From assembly GCA_016713785.1 (NCBI GenBank), contig JADJOM010000003.1, forward strand, positions 558,001 through 622,000: a stretch of DNA of 64,000 nt, written 5' to 3'. The notes beneath the pieces were generated by a model. The model saw nothing but the letters and a program-made list of their open reading frames with translations. It was not told the origin of the DNA and made no database searches. This DNA is from Gemmatimonadota bacterium (GTDB taxonomy: Bacteria > Gemmatimonadota > Gemmatimonadetes > Gemmatimonadales > GWC2-71-9). Below are positions 30,806 through 38,840 of this stretch, piece by piece (position 1 is the stretch's first letter; each line of letters opens with the position of its first letter). A program made the position numbers and the translations under genes.

Positions 30806-31222
30806 TCACGCCAGCAGCCACGCGCCGAGGCACGCCAGCGTGGCGATGGCGATCCCGGTGGTGGGGATCCAGAACCAGTACCGCACGCCCAGAACCAGGT
30901 AGGCCAGGCAGATGGCAACCGGCAGGGCCAGCACTGCGGCCGGCAGCCCCGCCACGGGCCACCGCCACCCCGTGGCGATGAGCGCCCCCCCGAAGAGCAG
31001 CGCCCCGAGGCTGTGGCTCAGGTTGAAGCCGACCCACCCCTGCCACATGGTGGCGCCGCCGCGCGACAGCCGGATGGTGGTGCCCTGCATGGCGGCAAGG
31101 ACCGCCGGGTCGGTGGGCACCAGCCGGCGCGGCGTGCGCAGGTCGAGCAGCGTGTAGGCGGCGTGCAGCAGCGCCAGCAGGGAGAAGATCGCGCCCGCGA
31201 GGAGCAGGAGGGGTCCGGGCAT
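30806..31222 (-). CDS. Four-helix membrane protein, unknown function
   Basis: The 138-residue product begins MPGPLLLLAGAIFSLLALLHAAYTLLDL and has LSRGGATMWQGWVGFNLSHSLGALLFG, a conserved-looking segment. It is a polytopic inner-membrane protein with four predicted helices. Function unknown; a relative of the LIC_13387 group is possible. It precedes the membrane protein 30256-30702 on the same strand. Confidence 0.78.
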   Translation of the reverse strand: MPGPLLLLAGAIFSLLALLHAAYTLLDLRTPRRLVPTDPAVLAAMQGTTIRLSRGGATMWQGWVGFNLSHSLGALLFGGALIATGWRWPVAGLPAAVLALPVAICLAYLVLGVRYWFWIPTTGIAIATLACLGAWLLA

Positions 31223-31245
31223 GAGGGGACCGGGGTGAAGGGCGA

Positions 31246-31692
31246 TCAGTCGGGCAGCGGCTTGGCGAGCCGCACGCCGTGGTCGGCGTACCCGAGCCGC
31301 CGGTAGAACTCGTGCGCCGGCAGGTGCGTGAGGCCGCTCGTCACCTCCACCCGGCACAGGCCGAGCGCCTGGAAGTGCGCCTCGGCCGCCTCCATCAGGC
31401 ACCGGCCCACGCCGCGGCCCTGGGCCTCGGGCAGCACCGCGAGGGCGGTGACGCGACCCACGCCGGTGGCACGGTGCAGCACGGGTGTCACGTGCAGCGT
31501 CGCGAAGCCGAGGAGCCGGCCATCCGCATCGGCCACGAGCAGCCGGCCGGTCGGATCCTCGGTGGCCAGGGCCGCGAGGCGCTCCCCCAACACCGCGCGG
31601 GACGCCGGGTAGCCAAGCGCGGCCAGCAGCGGCAGCAGCCCCGCGACGTCCGCGGGCGTGGCCTCTCGCACGATGACGGGCGCGCCCGGCAT
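31246..31692 (-). CDS. GNAT family N-acetyltransferase
   Basis: The 148-residue GNAT has VGRVTALAVLPEAQGRGVGRCLMEAAEAHFQALG with the acetyl-CoA loop QGRGVGR, then AHEFYRRLGYADHG. It starts VIVREATPADV. Acceptor unknown; similar enzymes acetylate amino acids or aminoglycosides. It is separated from neighbours by 23 and 50 nt. Confidence 0.94.
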   Translation of the reverse strand: MPGAPVIVREATPADVAGLLPLLAALGYPASRAVLGERLAALATEDPTGRLLVADADGRLLGFATLHVTPVLHRATGVGRVTALAVLPEAQGRGVGRCLMEAAEAHFQALGLCRVEVTSGLTHLPAHEFYRRLGYADHGVRLAKPLPD

Positions 31693-31742
31693 GCTAGCGG
31701 CCGGCGCCGACAGGCCTGCCGGTGCGGGCGCCGGTCACCGCG

Positions 31743-32447
31743 TCATCCGGCGGTGGCGCCGAACAGCCGGCCGACCAGGGCGGTGACGCCCATTGCCACC
31801 GCGCCCCAGAAGGCCACGCGCAGGGCCCCACGGAGGCGCGGCGCCCCCCCGAGCTGTGCCGCAAGCGCCCCGAGCAGGGCGAGCAGCACCAGCGATGCGC
31901 CCATGACGACCGGCGTCAACCGGGCGAGCGGCACCGCGAGCACCAGGATCACCGGCAGCGCGGCCCCCACCGCGAAGGCCGCCGCGGAGGCCAGCGCCGC
32001 CTGGATGGGCCGCGCGCGCGTGGTCTCCGACATGCCGAGCTCGTCGCGGGCATGCGCGCCCAGGGCATCGTGGGCGGTGAGCTGGTCGGCCACCTGCAAC
32101 GCCAGCTCCGGGGTGAGGCCGCGGGCCTCGTAGAAGCCGGCCAGCTCCCGCCGCTCGTGCTCCGGTTCGGCGGCCAGTTCCTTCCGCTCGCGGGTGAGGT
32201 CCGCGTTCTCGGTGTCGGCCTGGGAGCTCACCGACACGTACTCCCCCGCGGCCATCGAGAGGGCCCCGGCCGCGAGCCCCGCGGTGGCCGCGAGCAGCAC
32301 CGGGGCCCGGGTGCTGGCCGCCGCCGCCACGCCCACGACCAGGCTGCTGGTGGAGATGAGGCCGTCGTTGGCGCCGAGCACCGCGGCGCGCATCCAGCCG
32401 ATGTGGGCGGTGCGGTGCATCTCGGGGTGCGGCATGGGGACCATCAC
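31743..32447 (-). CDS. VIT1/CCC1 family transporter
   Basis: The 234-residue protein starts MHRTAHIGWMRAAVLGANDGLISTSSLVVGVAAA, matching the VIT1 opening, with AAGEYVSVSSQADTENADL and five helices. Bacterial VIT1-like proteins (MntA/Pcl1 type) move iron or manganese. The loop RERKELAAEPEHERRELAGFYEARGL is the cytoplasmic metal-binding region. TAGCTT lies 61 nt upstream. Confidence 0.94.
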   Translation of the reverse strand: MMVPMPHPEMHRTAHIGWMRAAVLGANDGLISTSSLVVGVAAAASTRAPVLLAATAGLAAGALSMAAGEYVSVSSQADTENADLTRERKELAAEPEHERRELAGFYEARGLTPELALQVADQLTAHDALGAHARDELGMSETTRARPIQAALASAAAFAVGAALPVILVLAVPLARLTPVVMGASLVLLALLGALAAQLGGAPRLRGALRVAFWGAVAMGVTALVGRLFGATAG

Positions 32448-32507
32448 GGGTCGAAGGGAGCCTCGGGACCCGCCCCGTCAGGCGCCGGGACGGGCGGGTC
32501 AGCCTGC

Positions 32508-32513
32508 AAGCTA
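32508..32513 (-). promoter_or_regulatory. Candidate -10 element TAGCTT
   Basis: TAGCTT on the minus strand 60 nt before the VIT1 gene start. No good -35. Confidence 0.35.
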
Positions 32514-32561
32514 CCCGGTTTCACGGCCGGCGGTCTTGTGCGCGGCGGTGAAGGCCATCGC

Positions 32562-33077
32562 TCAGCGACGATAGACCGTGACCGCGCTGTCGGTGAACGT
32601 CCGCCGGAACGCGCCCGGGGGAAGGCGGTGGCCCTTCGCGTGCTCCACCGCCAGGACCCGGCTGTAGCGCTGGGCGCGCCAGGCCTCCACGATCCGGTCC
32701 AGCACCCGCGATTCGTAGGGCGGGTCGGCGAAGGTGATGTCGTAGCTGTCGGCCGCCAGCGCCGCCGCGAAGGGCACCGCGTCCCGCTTGAACACCCGGG
32801 TCCGGTCCGTGAGCCGCAGCGCCACGATGTTCGCCTTGAGGGCGTGCAGGCTCGCGGGACGGAACTCCACGAAGTCGGCCCGGTCGGCCCCGCGCGACAG
32901 CGCCTCGAGGCCGAGCGCCCCGGTACCGGCGAAGAGGTCGAGCACCCGTGCGCCCGGCAGGTCGGCCGCCAGCGCGCTGAGCAGGGTGTCGCGGACCGGT
33001 TCCGCCGTGGGGCGCACCCGGAAGTCGTTGGGCGCGGTCAATTCCCGGCCCGCCAGTGCGCCGCCCACGATCCTCAT
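32562..33077 (-). CDS. rsmD: 16S rRNA (guanine(966)-N(2))-methyltransferase RsmD
   Basis: The 171-residue protein begins MRIVGGALAGRELTAPNDFRVRPTAEPVRDTLLSAL and has motif I VLDLFAGTGALGLEALSRGA and motif IV FADPPYES, the full RsmD signature. It methylates N2 of G966 in 16S rRNA during 30S assembly. It stands alone with its own neighbours VIT1 and a DUF1877-like gene; the family is often beside coaD, not seen here. Confidence 0.95.
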   Translation of the reverse strand: MRIVGGALAGRELTAPNDFRVRPTAEPVRDTLLSALAADLPGARVLDLFAGTGALGLEALSRGADRADFVEFRPASLHALKANIVALRLTDRTRVFKRDAVPFAAALAADSYDITFADPPYESRVLDRIVEAWRAQRYSRVLAVEHAKGHRLPPGAFRRTFTDSAVTVYRR

Positions 33078-33099
33078 GCCGGCTCCGGCGCGCCGCCGC

Positions 33100-33597
33100 T
33101 CACGGGTCCTCGCTCAGCTCCATCAGCAGGCCGTAGCCCTTGGTCTCGGCGAAGGCGCAGGTCTCCCGCAGCAGCCGGAGGTACTGCAGCAGCTCATCGG
33201 CGGCGGCGGTGAGCTCGGCGGCGTCGCGCTCGGAGGCGGCGCCGGCGTTCATGGCCTCCACCATCCACCGGCGCCGGATCTGCGCCTCGACCTGGGTGCG
33301 GCTCACCCGGTCGATGGCCTCCCGCAGCTGCGCCGTTGCCTTGGACGACAGCGCGAATGCCCCCCGCTCCGACGCCCCGGGAAAGTTCCAGGTGGCCCCC
33401 CGCGGCGTGAGCGGCGAGGCCGAGGGCGCCGGGTCCGTCGCCCCGAGGATGGCATCGAGTTCCCGCCACGACTCCCGCAGCGTCACCTCCGGCCGGCTCC
33501 GCGCATACCGCAGCCACGCCTTGAGCGTCTGCGGCGCGATGGAGAACGCCCCCAGGTCGGGGTCGGGAGCCGGGTACAGGCGCATGCGGAGGCCCAT
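33100..33597 (-). CDS. DUF1877-like protein
   Basis: The 165-residue protein begins MGLRMRLYPAPDPDL and contains LRESWRELDAILGATD and AQLREAIDRVSRTQVEAQIRRRW, helical patterns reminiscent of the DUF1877 family (its W..L...L motif). The match is partial, so it is called 'like'. No signal. A TACTTT hexamer lies 72 nt upstream. Confidence 0.6.
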   Translation of the reverse strand: MGLRMRLYPAPDPDLGAFSIAPQTLKAWLRYARSRPEVTLRESWRELDAILGATDPAPSASPLTPRGATWNFPGASERGAFALSSKATAQLREAIDRVSRTQVEAQIRRRWMVEAMNAGAASERDAAELTAAADELLQYLRLLRETCAFAETKGYGLLMELSEDP

Positions 33598-33669
33598 GAG
33601 GCGGTGCGGAGGGGGAGGGGTGGTCGGTGCAGGTTCGGGGTCGGGTATCCGGCGGCGGTCGCGTCCTAG

Positions 33670-33675
33670 AAAGTA
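33670..33675 (-). promoter_or_regulatory. Candidate -10 element TACTTT
   Basis: Minus-strand TACTTT, 72 nt before the DUF1877-like start and just after a terminator for the upstream gene. Confidence 0.35.
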
Positions 33676-33718
33676 ACCCGGGCCCCCCCGGCGGTAAGGC
33701 CTCCGGGGTGACGGGGGT

Positions 33719-33769
33719 GTCCCGGAACGGGACGGGCCGCAGGAGCGCCGATGGCGCCCCTGCGGCCCG
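33719..33769 (-). terminator. Tandem-hairpin terminator after the LVIVD gene
   Basis: Arms at 33733-33749 and 33753-33769 form a 17-bp stem with a 3-nt loop; its single mismatch becomes a G-U pair only in the minus-strand RNA. A second small hairpin (GTCCCG/CGGGAC, 33719-33733) follows. It lies 20 nt past the stop at 33789. Confidence 0.7.
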
Positions 33770-33788
33770 GACCCGCCAGCGGTGTCGA

Positions 33789-35840
33789 CTAGTGGGTCGC
33801 CATCGCCAGGCCGTGCACCGCGTCGGCGGCCAGCTGCACCTTGGCGCCATCCGCCGCGGTGGCGGCATCGGCCCGGAGGCTCTGGAACAGCCCCCGCAGG
33901 ACGGTGTGCCGCGCCTCGCCGGTGACGCCTTCCCCGGCCGTCAGGGTGGAGCGGGCCGCCGCGATCTTCTCCGGCGCCAGCCCCTTGGACCGTTCCAGCT
34001 GGTCCAGGTAGGCCCGGGCCAGCGCGAAGCTCGCCGGCCAGGCGAACTTGGGCTGCCCCTGGGTATTGAGGTAGTCCAGGTGCACCGTCCTGGCGGCGTC
34101 GATCTCGTTCTGGGTCAGGTACGCGCTCGGCGTCAGCTCGAAGATGTCGAGCCCGCGCGAGATCTCGCTGCTCACCATCACGCCGTTGTACCAGTACACC
34201 GACCAGGAGCCGCCGTTGCCCATGCGGGTCGAGTCCACCGGCCCACGGTCGTGGAAGGCGATCTCGATCGGGTGCGCCGCGTCGGTCCAGTCGAACACCG
34301 AGATGCCGCCCTGGTACCACGACTGCACCATCACGTCGCGGCCCGGGATCGGGATGAGCGAACCGTTGTGGGCCACGCAGTTCTCATGGACCGTCTGGGC
34401 CGCCGGCAGCTTGTAGTAGCTCTGGAACACCAGCTGGTTCCCCTGGCGCAGGAAGATCGCGTCGGCGCCCCACTCCTGCTTGTCGGTGGCGCGGCACTTG
34501 GGCTGCCCGCCGCCGCCCCACTCGTCGGAGAACAGCATCTTGGTGCCATCGTTGTTGAACGTCGCCGAGTGCCAGTAGGAGAAGTTCGAGTCGGCCACCG
34601 CCGCGAGGCGGGTCGGGGCGGTCGGGTTGCTGATGTCGAGCAGCAGCCCGTAGCCCTCGCAGGCGCCCCCCGCCAGCCCGATGGCCGGGTACAGCGTGAT
34701 GTCATGGCACTGGGTGGGGCCGGTGCGCCGCCGCGGGCCCCGCGCCGGGCCGCCGGTCATGCGGGCGATCATGTCGGGGAGCGCCGCCCGCAGGGCCGCG
34801 CTGTCCGCGCCCGTGGCCGCGCCGGTGCCGTTCCGCGCCTTCACCACGCTGTCCAGCATGTTCTTCGCGAAGCCGTCCGGGAGCGCCATCTCCTGCTCGC
34901 CGAACTTGACGATGAACGCCCCGCGGGCCCGCGCCTGCTCCAGCGCCGCGGCACGCGCCGCCGCGTCCGCCGGCGCCTCGCCATGCTGCGGCGGCGGCGC
35001 CAGGTCGTTGAAGATCCGGGGCGAGGAGACGATCGCCGCCTGCTCCGGGTGCGCCACCGGCACCTTGATGACCTCGATCCGGAACAGCGCGCTGTTCGGG
35101 TCGTCCTCCGGCATCTCCCGGGAGCAGCCGGGCAGCTCGCTCGGCGAGCGCACCCCGGCGGAGCCGGAGATGTAGACGTAGACGTTGTCCGGGTCCTTCG
35201 GGTCCGCCAGCACCGAGTGGGTGTGGGAGCCGCGGCAGGTCTGGACGTTGCCGACGTTCTTCGGGTTGGCGATGTCGGTGATGTCGAAGATCCGCAGTCC
35301 GCGCAGGCGGTCCTTGCTCACCGTGTCGGCCACGCCCTGGGTGCCGCAGTCGAGCCGGCCGGAGAGGCCCTCGCCCGAGACGAACAGCAGGTGCTTGTAG
35401 ACCGACACGTCGCTCTGCGACGCGGGGCAGAGGTACCCCACCGCCAGCGTGGGCTTGGCGGGGTTGCTGATGTCCCACACCTGGTAGCCGTTGTAGTTGC
35501 CCTGGATGGCGTACTTGCCGCTGAACGCCAGGTCGGAGTTGGTGACCCCGGCGAACGGCCCCGGCGAGGGCGTGGTCGACACCAGCCGCAGGTTCCAGGC
35601 GGCCTGCTGGGCGTCAAACAGGCCGGCCCGCAGGCCGACCCGGGGATCCGGCGACGGCGGGCCCATCATGGCCCGCGGCGCGGGCCCGGCGCCCGCGGGC
35701 CCGGCGGTGGAGGAGGCACAGGCGGAGAGGACGACCAGCCCGAGCGCGGCCAGGGCCGCGCGGGCTGGGGGCGGAACGTTGCGCATGAGACGATCCGGTG
35801 AGGGGTGGTGGACGGGCATTTCCTGCGAACGACTGCTCAT
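33789..35840 (-). CDS. LVIVD repeat lipoprotein
   Basis: The 683-residue protein carries LVIVD-type repeats (YNGYQVWDISNPAKPT, GLRIFDITDIANPKNVGNV, GYGLLLDISNPTAPTRLAAV, SVFDWTDAAHPIEI). A lipoprotein signal (LAALGLVVLSAC) begins near residue 19. Start 35840 overlaps the DUF305 stop (ATGA); ATG at 35786 would give a shorter signal. LVIVD proteins are surface beta-propeller-like. Next to DUF305, a metal-related surface role is plausible. Confidence 0.92.
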   Translation of the reverse strand: MSSRSQEMPVHHPSPDRLMRNVPPPARAALAALGLVVLSACASSTAGPAGAGPAPRAMMGPPSPDPRVGLRAGLFDAQQAAWNLRLVSTTPSPGPFAGVTNSDLAFSGKYAIQGNYNGYQVWDISNPAKPTLAVGYLCPASQSDVSVYKHLLFVSGEGLSGRLDCGTQGVADTVSKDRLRGLRIFDITDIANPKNVGNVQTCRGSHTHSVLADPKDPDNVYVYISGSAGVRSPSELPGCSREMPEDDPNSALFRIEVIKVPVAHPEQAAIVSSPRIFNDLAPPPQHGEAPADAAARAAALEQARARGAFIVKFGEQEMALPDGFAKNMLDSVVKARNGTGAATGADSAALRAALPDMIARMTGGPARGPRRRTGPTQCHDITLYPAIGLAGGACEGYGLLLDISNPTAPTRLAAVADSNFSYWHSATFNNDGTKMLFSDEWGGGGQPKCRATDKQEWGADAIFLRQGNQLVFQSYYKLPAAQTVHENCVAHNGSLIPIPGRDVMVQSWYQGGISVFDWTDAAHPIEIAFHDRGPVDSTRMGNGGSWSVYWYNGVMVSSEISRGLDIFELTPSAYLTQNEIDAARTVHLDYLNTQGQPKFAWPASFALARAYLDQLERSKGLAPEKIAAARSTLTAGEGVTGEARHTVLRGLFQSLRADAATAADGAKVQLAADAVHGLAMATH

Positions 35841-36514
35841 GGAGCGGGCGGGGCGGCGCTGGCCAGCTCGGCCAGCATCCGCTCCATCCGCGCGATCTCG
35901 GTGACCTGGTCGGTGTGCACGTCGGAGGCCAGCTTGAAGATCAGGTCCTCCTGGCCCGCCCCCTGGGACCCGAACAGGGTCTCCACCATCGTGAGCGCGC
36001 CCCGGTGGTGCTGGATCATGTAGCGGAGGAAGAGCTGGTCGAAGGCCGGCCCGCGCGCCGCCTCGAGCTCCGCCATCTGCGCCGGCGTGAGCATGCCCGG
36101 CATCATCGGCATGCCGTCATGCGCGTGCCCCATCATGGCCATGTCGTGACCCACCATCGGGTCCGGCACCGGCAGCTGGCGGTCGCGGAGCCAGGTCTGC
36201 ATCGTCGCGATCTCGTCCTGCTGCGCGTTGATGATCCGCTCCGTCAGCCGGAGCAGGGCCGGGCTCGCCCCATGGGTCGGGGCCCAGTGCGACATCGTGA
36301 TCGCCTGCGCATGGTGCCCGATCATCCCGGTCATGAACGCCACGTCCGCCGCGGTGAAGGAGCGCCGGACGCTGTCGGCCTGGGCCAGCGCCGCCGGGGA
36401 CGCGCCGACGATCCGCGGCGCCGGGGCGGGCGTGGGCCCCGGGGCCGGCGCGGGCGTCGCGCACCCAAGCGCGAGCAGCAGCAGGGCGGTCACCGGGCGC
36501 GGGCGGGTGGACAT
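35837..36514 (-). CDS. DUF305 family lipoprotein
   Basis: The 225-residue product begins MSTRPRPVTALLLLALGCATP with lipobox LGC (Cys18) and a Pro-rich linker. Two DUF305 halves follow: DVAFMTGMIGHHAQAITMSHWA (57-78) and FDQLFLRYMIQHHRGALTMVETL (158-180), joined by a Met/His-rich hinge (GHDMAMMGHAHDGMPMMPGM, cut here). DUF305 proteins are ferritin-like and often linked to copper. It is upstream of the LVIVD gene. Confidence 0.94.
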   Translation of the reverse strand: MSTRPRPVTALLLLALGCATPAPAPGPTPAPAPRIVGASPAALAQADSVRRSFTAADVAFMTGMIGHHAQAITMSHWAPTHGASPALLRLTERIINAQQDEIATMQTWLRDRQLPVPDPMVGHDMAMMGHAHDGMPMMPGMLTPAQMAELEAARGPAFDQLFLRYMIQHHRGALTMVETLFGSQGAGQEDLIFKLASDVHTDQVTEIARMERMLAELASAAPPAP

Positions 36515-36636
36515 CGGGTCGGGTCTCCGGGGCACATGGCCCGGCCCAGGGGCCGGTGCGGTCGAGGGTGGAGAGGGGGCAGGGCTGCCGGTCGGACGCT
36601 TCATGTACGTGTGATGGTGGAGGTTCGTTGCAGAAT

Positions 36637-36667
36637 GGGCGGGTGCCCGGAGCCCGGACACCCGCCC
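36637..36667 (-). terminator. GC-rich hairpin after the SpoIIAA-like gene
   Basis: GGGCGGGTG (36637-36645) and CACCCGCCC (36659-36667) form a perfect 9-bp stem with a 13-nt loop, 56 nt beyond the stop of the 36723-37136 gene. There is no U-tract, so termination is likely but not certain. Confidence 0.5.
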
Positions 36668-36722
36668 GCCTGGGCCACGCGGACCCAAACCTACTCCCGC
36701 TGCCCGGCCCCGGCGAGGGCGT

Positions 36723-37136
36723 TCAGGCGATCCCCACCTCGGGCTCCCGCGAGGTCGTATCACCCCGGGTCTCGAACGCCGCAAGCCAGGCCTCCGCCGC
36801 CGCCAGGTCGCGGAACGGCACGATCTCGCACTCGGGCTCGAGCATCAGGCCGAACATCCGCACCATGCCATAGCCGACCTCGGTCCGCACCACCACCGCC
36901 GTCGGGCCCAGGGCGCTCTCGGTATGGGTGCTGCGGATCAGGTGCACCATCCGGCGCACCTCCGCCGTGCCGAAGGCCAGGGTCGCCTCCCGGGCATCGA
37001 CCAGCTCCGGGTAGCCCTCGCCCCGCTCCGCCACCTCGGCCCGCCAGTGGGCCTCGACGTCGGACAGGTGCACGGGCCCCGTCACAAGGGTCGTGGTCCG
37101 GCGCCGGGCGTGGTCGATGGTCTGGGTGATCGGCAT
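36723..37136 (-). CDS. SpoIIAA/STAS-like protein
   Basis: The 137-residue protein matches the SpoIIAA-like group: TTTLVTGPVHLSDVEAHWRAEVAERG, YPELVDAREATLAFGTAEVRRMVHLI and FGLMLEPECEIVPFRDLAAAEAWL. It is a paralogue-like relative of 17316-17705. A TAGCTT at 37165-37170 lies 28 nt upstream. Regulatory role inferred only. Confidence 0.78.
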   Translation of the reverse strand: MPITQTIDHARRRTTTLVTGPVHLSDVEAHWRAEVAERGEGYPELVDAREATLAFGTAEVRRMVHLIRSTHTESALGPTAVVVRTEVGYGMVRMFGLMLEPECEIVPFRDLAAAEAWLAAFETRGDTTSREPEVGIA

Positions 37137-37164
37137 GGGAATGAATGGGAGGTTGGTTTGACGC

Positions 37165-37170
37165 AAGCTA
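37165..37170 (-). promoter_or_regulatory. Candidate -10 element TAGCTT
   Basis: TAGCTT on the minus strand, with TTGGCC at 18 bp (37189-37194), upstream of the SpoIIAA-like gene. Confidence 0.42.
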
Positions 37171-37237
37171 GGCAGGGCGCGCCCGCCGGGCCAATCCGTC
37201 CCCGCCGATCGCAATTCCCGGAGGTGGCTGCGCGCTC

Positions 37238-37399
37238 CTAGCGCAGCGCGCTGTCGGCCCAGCGCCGGGCCCAGTAGCCGCACACCGCGGTGCCGACGAC
37301 GCCCAGCACGAAGCCGGTCATCACGCCCTGCCGCGCGCCCAGCCACCACCCGACCGACCCACCCACCGTGGCGCCGATGAGCCCCGCGAGCCTGGTCAG
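37238..37399 (-). CDS. Small Gly-rich two-helix membrane protein (possible CTG start)
   Basis: The frame encodes 53 residues, LTRLAGLIGATVGGSVGWWLG then GFVLGVVGTAVCGYWARRW, two glycine-zipper-like helices. It resembles the AtpZ-like protein at 9992-10237. The stop of the upstream lipoprotein gene (37396-37398) reads CTGA with this frame; CTG at 37399 or GTG at residue 12 are the candidate starts. Confidence 0.55.
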   Translation of the reverse strand: MTRLAGLIGATVGGSVGWWLGARQGVMTGFVLGVVGTAVCGYWARRWADSALR

Positions 37400-37917
37400 C
37401 GCGCCCCCGGCGGGCACTCGAGATTGGTGCGAAGGGTGTCGTCCGGGACGAAGATGGCGTACGCCAGTCCGCGGCCATAGTAGTTCGGGTCGGTCGGCAC
37501 CGGCGCCGACGAACTCGTGGCCTGATTGGGGTTCGTGGCCTGGTCGTTCCGGGCATCCGGGCTCCCCGGGGCCGGCCGGAACGCCGTGGCCGCGGTCATC
37601 CCCAGCGCCGCCAGGGTCCCCGGCGTGGTCACCGCCACTGCCAGCACCCGGTTGGCGCCGAGCTTGCCTGCCTCCTCCTGGAGCCGTCGCCGCAGCTTGT
37701 CGCTGGTGGTGGAGAAGTCGCCGCCGCTCACCCGCAGCCGGGCCAGCAGGCGCCCGCCCGCCGGGACATCCTCCGGCCGGTCGGCCACCAGGACCGCGGA
37801 CGCGCAGACCGGCCGCTCCAGCCGGTGCGGCGGCAGCACGGTGGTGGTCACGCTCACGCTCGCGCACCCCGTGGCCAGGGGCATCAGGCACACCAGCGGG
37901 AGGACCGGATGTCGCAT
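37396..37917 (-). CDS. Putative lipoprotein (YbjQ/heavy-metal-binding-like)
   Basis: The 173-residue product begins MRHPVLPLVCLMPLATGCASVSV with lipobox TGC (Cys18). It has LLARLRVSGGDFSTTSDKLRRRLQEEAGKLGANRVLAVAV, a stretch seen in DUF4156/YbjQ-type proteins. The tail contains a Gln/Asn/Ser-rich linker. Function uncertain. It overlaps the next gene as CTGA. Confidence 0.72.
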   Translation of the reverse strand: MRHPVLPLVCLMPLATGCASVSVTTTVLPPHRLERPVCASAVLVADRPEDVPAGGRLLARLRVSGGDFSTTSDKLRRRLQEEAGKLGANRVLAVAVTTPGTLAALGMTAATAFRPAPGSPDARNDQATNPNQATSSSAPVPTDPNYYGRGLAYAIFVPDDTLRTNLECPPGAR

Positions 37918-37953
37918 GCTCGCTCCAGTATGGAGGGGGCGGATCCGCCACCC

Positions 37954-38400
37954 TCATGGCCTGGGCGGCTGGCCGCTGCCCAGGAACAGCTGCATCTGCT
38001 GCACGGCCCAGCCGGGGACCGCGGCCTGGTCGCCGGAGGTCGGCGCCATGGCGGCCACCCACCCCGGTCCGAGCGCGCGCAGCAGGCCGTAGTGTCGCAG
38101 TGCGCCGCGCAGGTCCGCGTTCGCGGGCCCGATGGCGCTGGCCGCCAGGGCCGTGACCTGGTCCTCCGTGGGCGGCTGGTTGCCGACATCCACCAGCCAC
38201 TCCTCCTGACCCGCGCCGGTGTGGCTCAGCGTCAGGGCGGAGCGAAAGGCCGCCAGGCGCGCCAGCAGCGCGGCCCCCGCCGGGCGGCTCTCCCCCATCC
38301 GCTCCGCGAACACCGGGTCGGGGATCGCCGCGTCCTGCAGCGCCTCGTTCAGGACGTTCGCCAGCAGGGTGAGGTCCGACTCGGAGACGTCGATGAGCAT
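37954..38400 (-). CDS. Protein of unknown function
   Basis: The 148-residue product begins MLIDVSESDLTLLANVLNEALQDAAI and has FAERMGESRPAGAALLARLAAFRSALTLSH, a compact helical N-terminal segment. No signal. ATG at 38400 was chosen because the sequence before it is Pro/Ala-rich. TAGCTT lies 43 nt upstream. No family recognised. Confidence 0.68.
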   Translation of the reverse strand: MLIDVSESDLTLLANVLNEALQDAAIPDPVFAERMGESRPAGAALLARLAAFRSALTLSHTGAGQEEWLVDVGNQPPTEDQVTALAASAIGPANADLRGALRHYGLLRALGPGWVAAMAPTSGDQAAVPGWAVQQMQLFLGSGQPPRP

Positions 38401-38443
38401 GGCGGGTGAAGGCGAAGGGTGGGTGGCGCGGACACCTGCGGCC

Positions 38444-38449
38444 AAGCTA
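38444..38449 (-). promoter_or_regulatory. Candidate -10 element TAGCTT
   Basis: TAGCTT on the minus strand 43 nt upstream of the ATG at 38400. Confidence 0.38.
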
Positions 38450-38499
38450 GCGACGGGCCCCGCCTCGGGCCATCACTCGGCGCGGGGTGGGCCGGGGCA

Positions 38500-38832
38500 T
38501 CACGGTGCGGGAGGATGCACCAGCAGCACCTGGGCCCAGGTGGCCTCCGGAATCAGGAACGCCGCGCCCGGCTCGGCTACCCACACCGCGTCGCACTCGC
38601 CGTCACGGACCACGTGGTGCCAGCCGAGCGGTGTCCGTGCCAGCAGCTGGTCGAAGTCGGCCTCCGTCGCGGGGTCCAGGTGCCAGGTGTGCTCGTACCA
38701 CGCCGGCATCTTCCAGTAGGGCTCCGGGGGAGCGGCCATCCGGAACCCCGCCGGCAGGAGCTCCTCTCCGAGCCGCGCCGCCGCCTCGGCGGCGGTGCCG
38801 GCGGGGGCCAGCAACCGCAGGATGAGCCGCAT
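38500..38832 (-). CDS. Small protein of unknown function
   Basis: The 110-residue protein begins MRLILRLLAPAGTAAEAAARLGEELLPAG and holds a Trp/Tyr-rich core (EPYWKMPAWYEHTWHLDP, HHVVRDGECDAVWVAE). No signal. The Trp-rich stretch suggests a small globular beta domain. No family recognised. It lies 8 nt before the next gene. Confidence 0.7.
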   Translation of the reverse strand: MRLILRLLAPAGTAAEAAARLGEELLPAGFRMAAPPEPYWKMPAWYEHTWHLDPATEADFDQLLARTPLGWHHVVRDGECDAVWVAEPGAAFLIPEATWAQVLLVHPPAP

Positions 38833-38840
38833 GACCCGCG

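Noticed and set aside
33627..35801. 724-residue plus-strand open frame
   Set aside because: It mirrors the LVIVD gene, whose repeats and signal peptide are unmistakable. GC-rich codon use opens the opposite frame.
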